Notes: generated from the letters alone by a model not told the origin. A stretch of DNA of 64,000 nt from JALONO01 sp038209965 (GCA_038209965.1 JBBQXF010000009.1:8317-72316); one strand, 5' to 3'. Positions 38,836 to 48,703 are shown, counted from the stretch's first letter. Numbers and translations: made by a program.

Positions 38836-39363
38836 CCAAGTGCAGGGCCGGGGCAAGCTAATCGGTCTGACAACAAAAGGTGGCGGCAAAAATGGATTTG
38901 CCGCCACCTTTTGTTATTGGTTTTGCCACCTCATTACCATGACATTTGGCATCGATTGCCACTGCCAGAGACGCATTTATATCCAATTGGCTTGAGTCAA
39001 TCCCAATCAATCAAGAAATCCCCAAAATCTTCTCAATTGTGGAACACATGATTCTGTAGCTTCACGGGCAGGTCCCCAAACCAAGCTGGCCTGTAAATGT
39101 GGGTTGGCTATCGGCAAGTTGATTACCCAGTGCCCAAAGCGAGCTAACGCAACGCTTGAATGATGGAATAAATCGCAAACCATTGTTTATTTTTATAAAA
39201 TGGAACCTGCCCAGCCAAGCCAGCACGGCGGGCTACTGCAAATCAAAGAAACAAATCTGATTGCGGCCAAAATCAATTTAATCTAAGTCGATGTTGCTGT
39301 ATCTTTACCTTTTATAAATCACGGTTTTAGTATTTCGTCTCTTGTCTTTAGCCATCGTTCATT
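38836..39363. other. Intergenic region of 528 bases
   Basis: It contains the terminator of the RicT gene at its left end and, at its right end, the TATCTTTA box (39300-39307) that may serve the peptidase gene. The rest shows no recognisable gene. Confidence 0.5.
38872..38915 (+). terminator. Intrinsic terminator of the RicT gene
   Basis: A perfect 19-bp inverted repeat (left arm AACAAAAGGTGGCGGCAAA at 38872-38890, right arm at 38897-38915) with a 6-base loop. T-rich sequence on the right arm supports termination on the plus strand, and the symmetry allows both directions. Confidence 0.85.
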
Positions 39364-41544
39364 ATGCGGTTCAATTACCTGTTGTTAGCCTTGTCGCTGT
39401 TTTTGTTGTTTGCCAAAAAAATGGCCGCCCAGCCCAGTTTTGGGGTGGCGGATATTTACCAATCAGGCCAGTTTCGGGAGCGCAGCGTCGATAATGTAAA
39501 TTGGATGAAAGATGGCCAATTTTACACCGCCCAATCCGACAATGACATTGTGCAATACAAAGTGGCCACAGGGGTGGCGGTAAAGACCCTCCTGCGGGGG
39601 AGCAGCCTGCCGTCCGGGATTAAGTTCAGCAATTACAGCTTTAGCCCGGACGAGAAAAAGTTGTTGTTGGTGACCAATTACCAGTCGATTTATCGCCGTT
39701 CTTTTACCGCCGATTATTATGTCTATGATTTGGCCACCCAGCAGGCCAGCCCCCTCGCGGGCGATGGGCCCCAGTCCTACGCCACATTTTCGCCCGATGG
39801 CCGCAAAGTAGCCTTTGTGCGCGACAACAATGTGTATTACACCGAGTTGACCACGGGCCGTCAGACCGCAATCACCAGCGACGGCAAGTTTGCCGAGCTG
39901 ATCCACGGCTCAGCCGACTGGGTGTATGAAGAGGAATTTAGCTTTGCCAAAGCCTTTGAGTGGTCGCCCGATGGCCAGTACATCGCCTTCATCAGCTTCA
40001 ACGAACGCCGGGTCAAGGAGTACAACCTCCAATTGTGGCAGGGCGAAGGCCAATATCCCTTCGATTACCGTTTCAAATACCCCAAAGCCGGCGAGGACAA
40101 CGCATTGGTCAGTGTCTCGATCCACCAGTTGGCCACCGGCAAAACCATCCGAACTGATCTGGGCTTGGAAACCGATCTCTACGTGCCCCGGATCCGCTGG
40201 ACGAGCCAAGCCAACACCTTGGCCATTTTGCGCCTCAACCGCCTCCAAAACCAGCTTGACCTCCTCCACGCTGAGGCCAACACCGGCCTCACCTCCGTGG
40301 TGCTCACCGAAAGCAGCCCCACGTACGTGGACGAAAGTATTTTTGATAATCTTGTGTATCTAAAAGACAACTCGCATTTCCTGTGGGCCAGCGAGCGCGA
40401 CGGCCACAAGCACCTGTACCTGTATGAAACCAAAGGTAAACTAGTTCGGCAGATCACCAAAGGGAACTGGGAAGTGCTCGACTTTCTGGGGCTGGACGAG
40501 CCAAGTGGGCAGCTCTATTACACCTCAACCGAGGTGTCGCCCTTGGAGAAGCATTTCTATTCGCTCACCATCGATGGGAAATCCAAAGTGCAACTTACCC
40601 GGGCCAAGGGCATGAACACCATTGATTTGAGCCCAGATTTCAAATATTGCCTGATTTCCAACACCAGCACCACCGCGCCCCTAAACGTAAGCTTGGTGCA
40701 ACTACCTGAGAATAAAACCGTGAAAGTGCTGGAAAAAAACGAAGAAGTACAACAGTATTTTGCCCAATACCAACTGCCCCAACGAACGTTTTTCACCTGC
40801 CCGGCCGCCGATGGTACTCCCCTGAACGGTTATTTGCTCAAACCGGCCAACTTCGACCCCAAGCGCAAGTATCCTGTCCTCATGCACGTGTATGGCGGGC
40901 CCGGCTCGCAACAGGTGTGCGACGAGTGGAATGGCGGTTATAACGATCTCTGGCACGCAATGCTCACCCAGTCGGGCTACATAGTGGCTTGCGTGGATAA
41001 CCGGGGCACGGGCGCACGGGGCGAGGCATTCAAAAAAGTGACCTACGCCAAATTGGGCAAGTATGAAACCCAAGACCAAATAGCCGCCGCCAACTACTTG
41101 GCCAAGCTGGATTATGTGGACAAAACGCGTCTGGGGATCTGGGGTTGGAGTTATGGTGGCTATATGACTTCGCTCTGCATGACTGTGGGCGCTGGGGTGT
41201 TCAAAATGGGAATTGCCGTGGCCCCGGTGACCCATTGGCGGTTTTATGATACCATTTACACCGAGCGGTTTCTCAAGCGGCCCCAAGACAATGCGGCAGG
41301 CTACGACGACAATTCCCCGCTTACCCATGCCGCTAAGTTGCGTGGGCATTTCCTGCTCATCCACGGCACCGGCGACGACAACGTCCACGTCCAGAACAGC
41401 TATGCCCTGCAAGAGGCCCTGATCGCGGCCAACAAGCAGTTTACCTCGTTCATTTACCCTGACCGCAACCACGGAATTTATGGGGGCAATACCCGCACCC
41501 ATTTATTCACGATGATGACCGATTTTGTGCTAAAAAATTTGTAG
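39364..41544 (+). CDS. Dipeptidyl-peptidase IV-like S9 family peptidase (secreted)
   Basis: A 726-residue protein with a signal peptide (MRFNYLLLALSLFLLFAKK, then AAQP). A DPP4-type beta-propeller (residues ~30-460) contains repeated SPDG/WSPDGQYIAF motifs and the VYEEEF glutamate motif that binds the substrate N-terminus. The alpha/beta-hydrolase domain has the nucleophile in GIWGWSYGGYMTSL, an acid in HGTGDDNVHVQNSY and the final histidine in YPDRNHGIYGG. It should release X-Pro/X-Ala dipeptides in the periplasm. Length and motif order match family members. Confidence 0.95.
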   Translation: MRFNYLLLALSLFLLFAKKMAAQPSFGVADIYQSGQFRERSVDNVNWMKDGQFYTAQSDNDIVQYKVATGVAVKTLLRGSSLPSGIKFSNYSFSPDEKKLLLVTNYQSIYRRSFTADYYVYDLATQQASPLAGDGPQSYATFSPDGRKVAFVRDNNVYYTELTTGRQTAITSDGKFAELIHGSADWVYEEEFSFAKAFEWSPDGQYIAFISFNERRVKEYNLQLWQGEGQYPFDYRFKYPKAGEDNALVSVSIHQLATGKTIRTDLGLETDLYVPRIRWTSQANTLAILRLNRLQNQLDLLHAEANTGLTSVVLTESSPTYVDESIFDNLVYLKDNSHFLWASERDGHKHLYLYETKGKLVRQITKGNWEVLDFLGLDEPSGQLYYTSTEVSPLEKHFYSLTIDGKSKVQLTRAKGMNTIDLSPDFKYCLISNTSTTAPLNVSLVQLPENKTVKVLEKNEEVQQYFAQYQLPQRTFFTCPAADGTPLNGYLLKPANFDPKRKYPVLMHVYGGPGSQQVCDEWNGGYNDLWHAMLTQSGYIVACVDNRGTGARGEAFKKVTYAKLGKYETQDQIAAANYLAKLDYVDKTRLGIWGWSYGGYMTSLCMTVGAGVFKMGIAVAPVTHWRFYDTIYTERFLKRPQDNAAGYDDNSPLTHAAKLRGHFLLIHGTGDDNVHVQNSYALQEALIAANKQFTSFIYPDRNHGIYGGNTRTHLFTMMTDFVLKNL

Positions 41545-41738
41545 CCGTCACCAGATGTGGGCAATGAACGTCGATTTTGGTTTGTTTTTGGCAATTATAA
41601 AGGGGAAGTGGCGGGGAGCAGGGTAAATATGCCGCTGACCCGATGGCGGGTTTCCAGTGCGGCGACCAAGCCAAAGAACGCCCGAACTGCGCCATTGGTG
41701 ATGACGAAGATCGGCAGAAGCTTGGCCAGTGGTCATAA

Positions 41739-41781
41739 AAAAGCACCCAATTTATTGATAATCAATAAATTGGGTGCTTTT
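41739..41781 (-). terminator. Terminator of the tRNA-Asn gene
   Basis: A 21-bp perfect palindrome around position 41760 (arms AAAAGCACCCAATTTATTGAT and its complement) immediately after the tRNA 3' end. On the minus-strand transcript the stem is followed by a run of U. Confidence 0.85.
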
Positions 41782-41782
41782 G

Positions 41783-41856
41783 CTCCCCCTCAAGGACTTG
41801 AACCTCGGACCCCATGATTAACAGTCATGTGCTCTAACCAGCTGAGCTAAGGAGGA
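41783..41856 (-). tRNA. tRNA-Asn (anticodon GTT)
   Basis: A 74-base cloverleaf on the minus strand. The acceptor stem TCCTCCT pairs with AGGGGGA; D-arm AGCTCAGCTGGTTAGAGC, anticodon loop CTGTTAA inside the stem CATGA/TCATG, and T-arm with GGTTCAAGTCC are visible. The discriminator base is G and the CCA end is not encoded. The terminator hairpin begins directly after it. Confidence 0.95.
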
Positions 41857-41965
41857 ATATTTTGTGCTTCATTTTTTAATGCCACAAAGATAATGTGCTT
41901 CCAAGTTTCTGCCAAACTGCCCAACGCAATTTTTCTATTTTTTTTTGAAAACTCACGCGGGGCAA

Positions 41966-42014
41966 AAGACGACGGCCCGGCAAAACTGATAAGAGATTGC
42001 CGGGCCGTTGTTAA
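41966..42014 (-). terminator. Hairpin terminator after the YtxH gene
   Basis: ACGGCCCGGCAA (41972-41983) pairs perfectly with 41997-42008. On the minus strand it follows the YtxH stop codon by about 20 bases and is followed by a short T run. Confidence 0.7.
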
Positions 42015-42028
42015 AAGGAAAAAAATCC

Positions 42029-42358
42029 CTACGCTTTTTCCGGCTTGTCGGCTTTCTTGGTGCCGTTCTCGAGCACTTCTTTGGCCGAGGCAATGAGCGA
42101 ATCGGTCACTTTGTTGAGTTTGGTCTTGCTGACCTCCACTTGTTCTTCCAGTTCTTTTTTCAGCTCGGCTGACTTCTTCTGGATATCGTTCTTCATTTCC
42201 AGCGACTTGTCCTCGATGTCTCTGGCAAGTTTGCGGGAACGGCTGGCAATCCGGGCGCGGGTTTCTTCCCCTTTATCGGGGGCCAACAACACGCCGGCCA
42301 ATGCACCAATGGCAACACCGGCCAACAATGCCAAAAGATTATTCTCTAATTTACCCAT
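42029..42358 (-). CDS. YtxH domain-containing protein
   Basis: A 109-residue protein: an N-terminal hydrophobic glycine-rich segment (LLALLAGVAIGALAGVLLAP) with the D-K-G-x-E-T-R motif that defines YtxH/GspS-like small envelope proteins, then a long amphipathic helix rich in K and E (residues ~45-109). Members are membrane-anchored stress-related proteins of uncertain function. A hairpin terminator follows at 41966-42014. Confidence 0.85.
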   Translation of the reverse strand: MGKLENNLLALLAGVAIGALAGVLLAPDKGEETRARIASRSRKLARDIEDKSLEMKNDIQKKSAELKKELEEQVEVSKTKLNKVTDSLIASAKEVLENGTKKADKPEKA

Positions 42359-42481
42359 GGCTCAATTTTTTTGTTTTCCTATGAAAAAATGACACTTGTA
42401 CTATAAACGTGCTTACGGGAAAATAAGTGCCTTAGTTACAGGATTTTCCAAAAAAGCTTGGGCGTACCGTTGCTTTGCGGC

Positions 42482-43528
42482 TCAAATTATCAACAGGGCA
42501 TCGCCATAAGTAAAGAAACGGTAGCGTTCTTTGATCGCTGTTTCATAGGCGTGCATGATCAGGTCATAGCCCCCAAAGGCGCAAGACATCATCAGCAGGG
42601 TGGATTTGGGCTTATGAAAATTGGTGATCAGCGAATTGCAGATCCTGAACTCATAGGGAGGAAAGATAAATTTGTCAGTCCAGCCTTTAAGTGGTTTGAG
42701 CCGCCCCCCGGCCGACACTGCCGATTCCAGCGAGCGCATGGCTGTAGTCCCGACGGCACACACCCGTTTGCGCTGATCTAAAGCACTGTTCACGATGTTG
42801 ACTGTCCCCTCGGGCACATCAAAACTTTCCGAATCGGTCTTGTGCTTGGTCAAGTCTTCCACGTCTACCTCGCGGAAGGTGCCCAGCCCGATATGCAGGG
42901 TAATGGGGGTAAAAGTCACCCCAGAAATTTCCAGTCGTTTGACCAATTGGGGAGTGAAATGCAACCCAGCGGTCGGGGCAGCCACCGCCCCCACTTGTTT
43001 GGCAAAAATGGTCTGGTAGCGCTCCCGGTCGAGCGGTTCGGTGTCGCGGCCAATGTCGCGGGGGATGGGAGTTTCGCCCAGTTCACCAATGACGTTGTAG
43101 AAGGCTTCCTCGGTGCCATCAAACAGGAAACGGATAGTGCGGCCACGCGAAGTGGTGTTGTCGATCACTTCGGCCACCAGCTCCCCGTCACCAAAATAAA
43201 GTTTGTTGCCCACGCGGATCTTGCGGGCCGGATCCACCAGTACGTCCCAAAGGTGGGCATTGGCGTTCAGTTCGCGCAGAAGAAACACCTCGATTTTGGC
43301 CCCGGTCTTCTCTTTGTTGCCATAGAGGCGGGCAGGGAACACTTTCGTGTTGTTCATCACCAGGATGTCCCCTTCGCCAAAGTAGTCGGTCAGCTCTTTG
43401 AAAATCTTGTGCTCGATTTGTCCGGTGGCCCGGTGGAGAACCATGAGGCGAGATTCATCCCGGTTTTCGGCCGGGTATTTGGCGATCGTGTCGTCCGGTA
43501 AATCAAAATTAAATGCTGACAGTTTCAT
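42482..43528 (-). CDS. queA: tRNA preQ1(34) S-adenosylmethionine ribosyltransferase-isomerase
   Basis: A 348-residue protein with QueA hallmarks: LPDDTIAKYPAENRDESRLM at the N-terminus, VMNNTKVFPARLYG, GAKIEVFLLREL, YQTIFAKQVGAVAAPTAGLH FT-type residues and LHIGLGTFREVDVEDLTKHK. It transfers and isomerises the ribosyl part of SAM to make epoxyqueuosine at the wobble base of tRNAs with GUN anticodons, including the tRNA-Asn encoded 0.6 kb away. The length matches family members. Confidence 0.96.
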   Translation of the reverse strand: MKLSAFNFDLPDDTIAKYPAENRDESRLMVLHRATGQIEHKIFKELTDYFGEGDILVMNNTKVFPARLYGNKEKTGAKIEVFLLRELNANAHLWDVLVDPARKIRVGNKLYFGDGELVAEVIDNTTSRGRTIRFLFDGTEEAFYNVIGELGETPIPRDIGRDTEPLDRERYQTIFAKQVGAVAAPTAGLHFTPQLVKRLEISGVTFTPITLHIGLGTFREVDVEDLTKHKTDSESFDVPEGTVNIVNSALDQRKRVCAVGTTAMRSLESAVSAGGRLKPLKGWTDKFIFPPYEFRICNSLITNFHKPKSTLLMMSCAFGGYDLIMHAYETAIKERYRFFTYGDALLII

Positions 43529-43689
43529 TGTTTATGATTAAACAATTGATAATTGCTTGATAAATTTTCCAAAGTGCAAACGCTCAGTGGATTTCCCGTT
43601 TCTAGGATAGGTTGGGGGGCGTAATTTATACTATTATCGGGCGGATATGCAAGTTTTGCCCCCAATTTCGCCCAGTGGGTCATATCTGG

Positions 43690-45075
43690 TCAGAGATTGG
43701 CCACGGTGTAATTCACTTTTAACTGTAAGCGATCGGCGGGGATTGCGGCCCGCTGATCGCCAAACAACAGCTTGCTCACCGAACCACCAAATTGGGTCGT
43801 TTTGAAGATGATACCATTGTTGGGCGTTTTGCCGTCGATTACAGTTTGGAGGTAAGTCGTAATGTCAATGTCGGGATAATTGCGCGCGCTGGCGTTGTAG
43901 TACACCTCCCCGCGTGGGAACAACCCGCCGGATCCCCGCGAGTATTCTTGGATCAGATAGCGGTCGTTGCCGTTGGCATCGCGCACAGTCCGCCCGTCCC
44001 GATCGGAATAGACCAAGAAGAGTCCATTGGGCAGTTGCTGGTTGTTGCGCTCGGCCGCGTCAAAATTGGGCGCAGTGAGGTTTAGTGACAAAACGGCCCG
44101 GTTGATCACTATTTTGGTGTTGGGCCGCCGCAGGTTCAAAATGCCCGGAAATTCCAAACGGGTGCTGATGCCAGCCCCTGCCTGCAAATATATTTCGTTG
44201 CCCGCGTTGTTAGTGCCAACGGCCCGCTGGCGGGGCAAGTTGGCCAGAAAGCGTGAGCGGCTCAGATCGCCTTGGAATTGGACGAAGCTCTGGCCAGACG
44301 CAAAGGAAATGGCTTGGGTGAACGGATCCTGTGCCGGATCCAGCAGGGGAAAGCGGAATTCGCGACTTACCGTATCGGTGGCGGTTCGGCGGTAAATGAG
44401 GGAAATCCGGGTGTTGACGATATCAAGGTTCATGATGGCGGCATTGCCCGGGCCGGTGGCTGAAAGACGGATGCCGTTGAGCAGCTCCTCAAAGCGGTCT
44501 TGGCCAATGAGCGGGGAGGTTCTGCTGTTCAAGGCCCGCTGGAACAAGTCGCGTCCCAGTTCTTGGTTCAGCCGGATAACGAGGCTGCCATTCCGCAAGT
44601 TGGCGCGGTAAGTCGCCTGCCCCAGCAGTTCGCCGGTTTGGAGCTGTTCTGATGAGTAATAAGCCCGGGTGCGATCCAACCGCTCGGTGAGGCGGTGAAC
44701 CCTCAGATTTTGAGCCACGGTGGTGTCCCCATAACGTCCGGTCACGGCCATGACCAGCACAATGGAATCGTACACTGGCGCAGTAGCTTCAACTGGGAAG
44801 CGGAGCGTATCACGGTTAAAGACCACTTTGCTGAACAAGGTTGCGCGCACGCTGCCAAATCGGCTGTCGCCCACGCTGCCCACCATGAGCTGTCTAGTAG
44901 TGCCGACCGAGTCGACCAAGACCACCGAAGTGCGGACCGACAGGGTATCGGTGTACGTGGTGTTCAGGAGTGGATCACGCTGGAGATCCAGGGTGATGTC
45001 AAAGTTGTCGTCGCAGGAAAAAAAAATCAGGATTAGTGTCGCCACCAACCCTAATTTTAAGATATTTCTAGTCAT
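43690..45075 (-). CDS. DUF4270 family lipoprotein
   Basis: A 461-residue lipoprotein. The signal peptide MTRNILKLGLVATLILIFFS ends in the lipobox cysteine (FFSC). The mature part shows DUF4270 features: DDNFDITLDLQRDPLLNTTY, VRTSVVLVDSVGTTRQLMVG, repeated beta-strand blocks, and a C-terminal KLLFGDQRAAIPADRLQLKV. DUF4270 proteins are surface or periplasmic Bacteroidota lipoproteins of unknown function. They commonly occur next to the glycogen-synthase-like gene found directly upstream here. Confidence 0.9.
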   Translation of the reverse strand: MTRNILKLGLVATLILIFFSCDDNFDITLDLQRDPLLNTTYTDTLSVRTSVVLVDSVGTTRQLMVGSVGDSRFGSVRATLFSKVVFNRDTLRFPVEATAPVYDSIVLVMAVTGRYGDTTVAQNLRVHRLTERLDRTRAYYSSEQLQTGELLGQATYRANLRNGSLVIRLNQELGRDLFQRALNSRTSPLIGQDRFEELLNGIRLSATGPGNAAIMNLDIVNTRISLIYRRTATDTVSREFRFPLLDPAQDPFTQAISFASGQSFVQFQGDLSRSRFLANLPRQRAVGTNNAGNEIYLQAGAGISTRLEFPGILNLRRPNTKIVINRAVLSLNLTAPNFDAAERNNQQLPNGLFLVYSDRDGRTVRDANGNDRYLIQEYSRGSGGLFPRGEVYYNASARNYPDIDITTYLQTVIDGKTPNNGIIFKTTQFGGSVSKLLFGDQRAAIPADRLQLKVNYTVANL

Positions 45076-45110
45076 CTTTCAGGCTGTGTTGATTGATCTG
45101 AGCCGTAAAG

Positions 45111-45929
45111 TTAGCTCATCAATGCCGTATATAGGTTGTAGTAGGCATCAGAAAACGTATCGGCGTTCTCTTCGATGGTTTGGACTTGGCGGTTGTCGCT
45201 GATCTCACCAAGGCAATCGCCAAGTTTGTGCTCTACGTTGCGGTCGGCCTTGACCACTGTATCGGAATATTGCGCACCAATCCGAATAAATCCTTGATAA
45301 TCGAAGGAACTGAGCGAGACCAGTGCATTGTCATCGATATCCAACATTTTTACTTTGTTTGGCAGGCTGGCATCAAACTGGTGGTCAAAGTAGCCGTCGT
45401 CGTAGATGGTGAAAACCGTTTTGGCATCTTTGAACATGGGATCGTTCTTGTAGGTGGTTTTCAAGTAGAGGGGAATTAAACTGGTCATCCAGTCGTTGCA
45501 GTGGACGATATCAGGGGCCCAACCCAGTTTCTTAACAGTTTCTATGACACCTTTGCAGAAAAAAATGGCTCTTTCGTCATTATCAGCGTAAAATTGATTA
45601 TTTTGATCCAGAAACACCGATTTTCTTGTAAAATAATCATCGTTGTCAATGAAATAGACCTGCAACTTGGCATTCGGGACCGAGGCTACTTTGATGACCA
45701 AGGGCTTTTCCTCATCGCCGACCGAAATATTTATGCCTGACAATCTCACCACTTCGTGCAAACGGTTTTTTCGTTCATTGATCAGGCCGAAGCGCGGTAC
45801 CAATATCCTAATCTCCATTCCAAGTTCCTGCATTGCTTGTGGGAGTTTGCGCACGTAATCTGATACGGCAGACGTCTTCAGGAAAGGATAAATTTCACTG
45901 GAAACGTAGAGGATCTTCAATCTTGACAT
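45111..45929 (-). CDS. Glycogen/starch synthase N-terminal-domain protein (one-domain Bacteroidota form)
   Basis: A 272-residue protein beginning MSRLKILYVSSEIYPFLKTS AVSDYVR. It corresponds only to the N-terminal ADP-glucose-type domain of GT5 glycogen synthases. The classic K-x-G-G-L loop is replaced by KTSAVSD. The interior has GWAPDIVHCNDWMTSLIPLY, which fits the family fold. The usual C-terminal glycosyltransferase half is absent, a trait common in this Bacteroidota subfamily, so catalytic activity is doubtful. It lies 35 bases upstream of the DUF4270 gene. Confidence 0.85.
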   Translation of the reverse strand: MSRLKILYVSSEIYPFLKTSAVSDYVRKLPQAMQELGMEIRILVPRFGLINERKNRLHEVVRLSGINISVGDEEKPLVIKVASVPNAKLQVYFIDNDDYFTRKSVFLDQNNQFYADNDERAIFFCKGVIETVKKLGWAPDIVHCNDWMTSLIPLYLKTTYKNDPMFKDAKTVFTIYDDGYFDHQFDASLPNKVKMLDIDDNALVSLSSFDYQGFIRIGAQYSDTVVKADRNVEHKLGDCLGEISDNRQVQTIEENADTFSDAYYNLYTALMS

Positions 45930-46099
45930 AACGACCTAAGTTTTTGGCGGATTGATACAGTATTGTAGGGCAAAATTAAGAATTTTTTATGAATAAATCA
46001 TGGAAATTCCAAACTGTATCGTAAACTTGCACCATATTTGTCATAGGTGTGCCCATTGCATCCGTAAGGATCGTTTTTGATTCGTTTTCGGGTGTGCCG

Positions 46100-48385
46100 C
46101 TACTGGGATAATCCACTTTGTTCCATTTTGAGAAACACCGTAAATACGCTCCCTTCATCTTCTTGGCTGGCCACTTCTACCCAGCCGCCCAATGCACCCA
46201 CTTGGGTCTTGACCAAGTAAAGCCCCAAGCCCTTGCCCTCGACGTGGTCGTGCATCCGTTTGTAGAGCCCAAATATCGTTTCAGTGCCGTTCTTGAGGTC
46301 GATCCCCAGCCCATTGTCAATCACTGACAGACGTAGGTGTGACTGGCTGGTCACGCTGGCCTCGATCCGGATCATTGGCTGGCGGGCTGGGTGGCGGTAT
46401 TTAATGGCATTGGAAATGAGGTTGAGCAAAATGCTGTACACATAACTCCGCACTGAGTAGAGGTATTGGATCCCGTTCCAGTGAGTGGAAATGAGGGCAT
46501 TAGCTTCTCTGATGTCCAAGTCCAGTCCCTTGAGCAAATCGCTGGTCAGTTGGGGCAGGTTGATCTGCTCCTTTAGTCTGCCCAAGTTGTTGCGGATGGA
46601 TAAAATCTGATTGAGATCGCGGATGACTGTGTCTAAATTAATAGTGGCAAGGCTCAAATGGGTAAATACTTCGGCATTTTCGGGAGTGCCCGGGTTGGAG
46701 CGATCAAAAATATTGGCCAGGCCAAGGATATTGGCCACTGGTGCGCGCAAGTTGTGGGAAACGATGTAGGAAAATTGCTCCAAGTCGTTTTTTTGCTGGG
46801 TCAGGTTTTCCACCAACAATTCCAGCTCGTTGGTGCGCTCCTTGATGATCAGCGCGAGCGAATCGTTGATCTGGGCCAGTTGCCCGGCTTGGGCCGCTAT
46901 TTCTTGGTTGCGCTGTTCCAGTTCGCCATTGGCCACTCCGAGCATTTCGACCTTGATCTGCACTTCTTGGCGGTGGAGTTCCACTTCTTGGGCCATTAGC
47001 CGCAGGATGTCCCTTTGGGCCACTATTTCCTTTTTTTGTTGGTTGATTTCTTCGCTTTTGCGCACTACCTCTTCGTTGGTGCGGGTCAATTGTTGGTTGA
47101 CCAAATTGTACTGCACATTGCGGCGGTGCATAAAATAGGCCAAAGTTGAAATAACCAGTAACAAGGCAATGAGCCCGTTCCGTGCGATTTCGTTCTGGCG
47201 AATGGTCTTTTCATTTTGGGCCAATTTGAGTTGCTGTTTCTCGTTCAGGTGGCTGGTGCGCACTTTGGCGATTTCCCGCTCTAAATCAAGGCTGTACAAC
47301 GAATCCTTGAGGGTTTGGTAATAGTTTTTATATTCATACGCTTTGGCAAAATTGCCAAGATCGGCAAAAGCTGCAGCCATGGTTTCATAATTGTTGAGCA
47401 GGGTGGTTTTGTTGCCCAGTTGTAGCGAGATTTTTCTGCTCTGCTCTGCCCACTTCAAAGCATCATTGGGGCGGCCCAATTGGCGGCAAACCTTGGCCAA
47501 GTCGGCCAGGTCGGTCATCTGCGAAAAATCGTATTCAGTGGCTTGCCGTAGGGCGATCGCCTCGGTGAGCTGGGCTTCAGCCGTGGAGTAATCGCCGGCT
47601 TCGGCGCTCAGCATGGCCAGGCATCGCAGGATTTTGACTATCAATCGCGGCACCTTGCCTGCCCGGGCTTCTTGCAGGGCTTGGGCAAAAAACTGGCTGG
47701 CTTTGGCATTCTCCCCTTGCTCCAAATAGACAGTGCCAATGCGCCGCAAGGCTTCACCCACGCCCGCTTGATCACCGATCTTGCGATAGACCTCAAGACT
47801 TTGCTCAAAGTGTTGGCGGGCATCGGGGTATATACCTTGTTTTTGGTAGACCAACCCGATCAGGCCCATTGCCTTGGCAAGGTTTTCAGGGTCGTCCGCT
47901 TTCTCGAGGTGCTCCACTGCTCGCAGATAACTGGCCAACGCCATAGGGTAGTTGCTGCGCACATATTGCATAAACCCACGGGCGATGGCCGCCCGTCCCG
48001 CTAGGGCAGGGTTGTTGACTTTATTGGCCAAGTTCTCGGCCTCATCAATGGCTTCAAGGGCAAGGGTGTATTGTTGTTGCCCGGCATAATGCGATCCCAA
48101 TAAGTGCTTGGATTCGGCCAGCCCGGCCCAGTCATTTAGTTTGGTAGCCAGTTCGATCGCACCAATAATAGACTTGAAGGCTTCTTGGCCATCCCGCAAG
48201 TCATTTACTGTTCGTTCGGCAAATAGGTTTAACAGCCGTACTTGATTGGTGTCTGGTTGGCTGGTCCTGATCGCCGACTGGACACTGTCCAACCATTGCT
48301 CATCTTGGGCATGAGCTTGGTGCAAACCAAACAGGAGTATAAGGATTAAGTAACTGTTTAGGTAGGTAAAATATTTGATAATCAA
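46100..48385 (-). CDS. TPR-containing sensor histidine kinase, 5' end altered by a miniature element
   Basis: A 761-residue protein: remains of a signal peptide, TPR repeats (residues ~50-370), one membrane helix (GLIALLLVISTLAYFMH), a coiled coil, HisKA with phospho-His in FSYIVSHNLRAPVANIL, and a HATPase with NLISNAIKYRH, DNGLGIDL and KGLGLYLVKTQVG. The first 11 codons come from the inserted element and start with TTG. Upstream of the element is an ATG (48573-48571) followed by seven codons and then a stop made by the element's GTAA end. Without the element and one target copy, the natural signal peptide MSKSILILILLFGLHQAHAQ is restored. Present expression is therefore uncertain. Confidence 0.85.
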   Translation of the reverse strand: MIIKYFTYLNSYLILILLFGLHQAHAQDEQWLDSVQSAIRTSQPDTNQVRLLNLFAERTVNDLRDGQEAFKSIIGAIELATKLNDWAGLAESKHLLGSHYAGQQQYTLALEAIDEAENLANKVNNPALAGRAAIARGFMQYVRSNYPMALASYLRAVEHLEKADDPENLAKAMGLIGLVYQKQGIYPDARQHFEQSLEVYRKIGDQAGVGEALRRIGTVYLEQGENAKASQFFAQALQEARAGKVPRLIVKILRCLAMLSAEAGDYSTAEAQLTEAIALRQATEYDFSQMTDLADLAKVCRQLGRPNDALKWAEQSRKISLQLGNKTTLLNNYETMAAAFADLGNFAKAYEYKNYYQTLKDSLYSLDLEREIAKVRTSHLNEKQQLKLAQNEKTIRQNEIARNGLIALLLVISTLAYFMHRRNVQYNLVNQQLTRTNEEVVRKSEEINQQKKEIVAQRDILRLMAQEVELHRQEVQIKVEMLGVANGELEQRNQEIAAQAGQLAQINDSLALIIKERTNELELLVENLTQQKNDLEQFSYIVSHNLRAPVANILGLANIFDRSNPGTPENAEVFTHLSLATINLDTVIRDLNQILSIRNNLGRLKEQINLPQLTSDLLKGLDLDIREANALISTHWNGIQYLYSVRSYVYSILLNLISNAIKYRHPARQPMIRIEASVTSQSHLRLSVIDNGLGIDLKNGTETIFGLYKRMHDHVEGKGLGLYLVKTQVGALGGWVEVASQEDEGSVFTVFLKMEQSGLSQ

Positions 48386-48550
48386 TTAGTTATAAAATTT
48401 AAAGTTTGCTTAAACGGGTATACAAATTAACTTAAATTACTGACAATCAAATAATTATAGAAATAAGTAATTTATTTAAAATCAAGCCAATTATTCATAA
48501 CTAATTTATTTTCAATTAGTTATGAATAATTAGAGCACCTAAATAGTTAC
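48350..48550. mobile_element. Miniature inverted-repeat element, copy 2 (201 bp, IS66-like ends)
   Basis: The same length as copy 1 at 2898-3098 and in the same orientation, differing at about five positions. The ends are GTAACTGTTTAGGT and ACCTAAATAGTTAC. The 8-bp target duplication AGGATTAA lies at 48342-48349 and 48551-48558. It is inserted after codon seven of the histidine kinase gene, inside its signal-peptide coding sequence. Confidence 0.9.
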
Positions 48551-48703
48551 AGGATTAAAATAGACTTGGACATATCAACTTGACAAACGCGTAAACGAAC
48601 CTGTATGTACAGGCAAAACAAACTGGTCTTGCTTTGGTGAACGCACTGTTACTTCCTTGCAAGCCAGCAAGGGCAAAATTAGCCCACATTTTGTGCTGTT
48701 CCC

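Noticed and set aside
41557..41817. Short frame spanning the tRNA-Asn gene
   Set aside because: It overlaps the tRNA and its terminator on the opposite strand and has no coding evidence.
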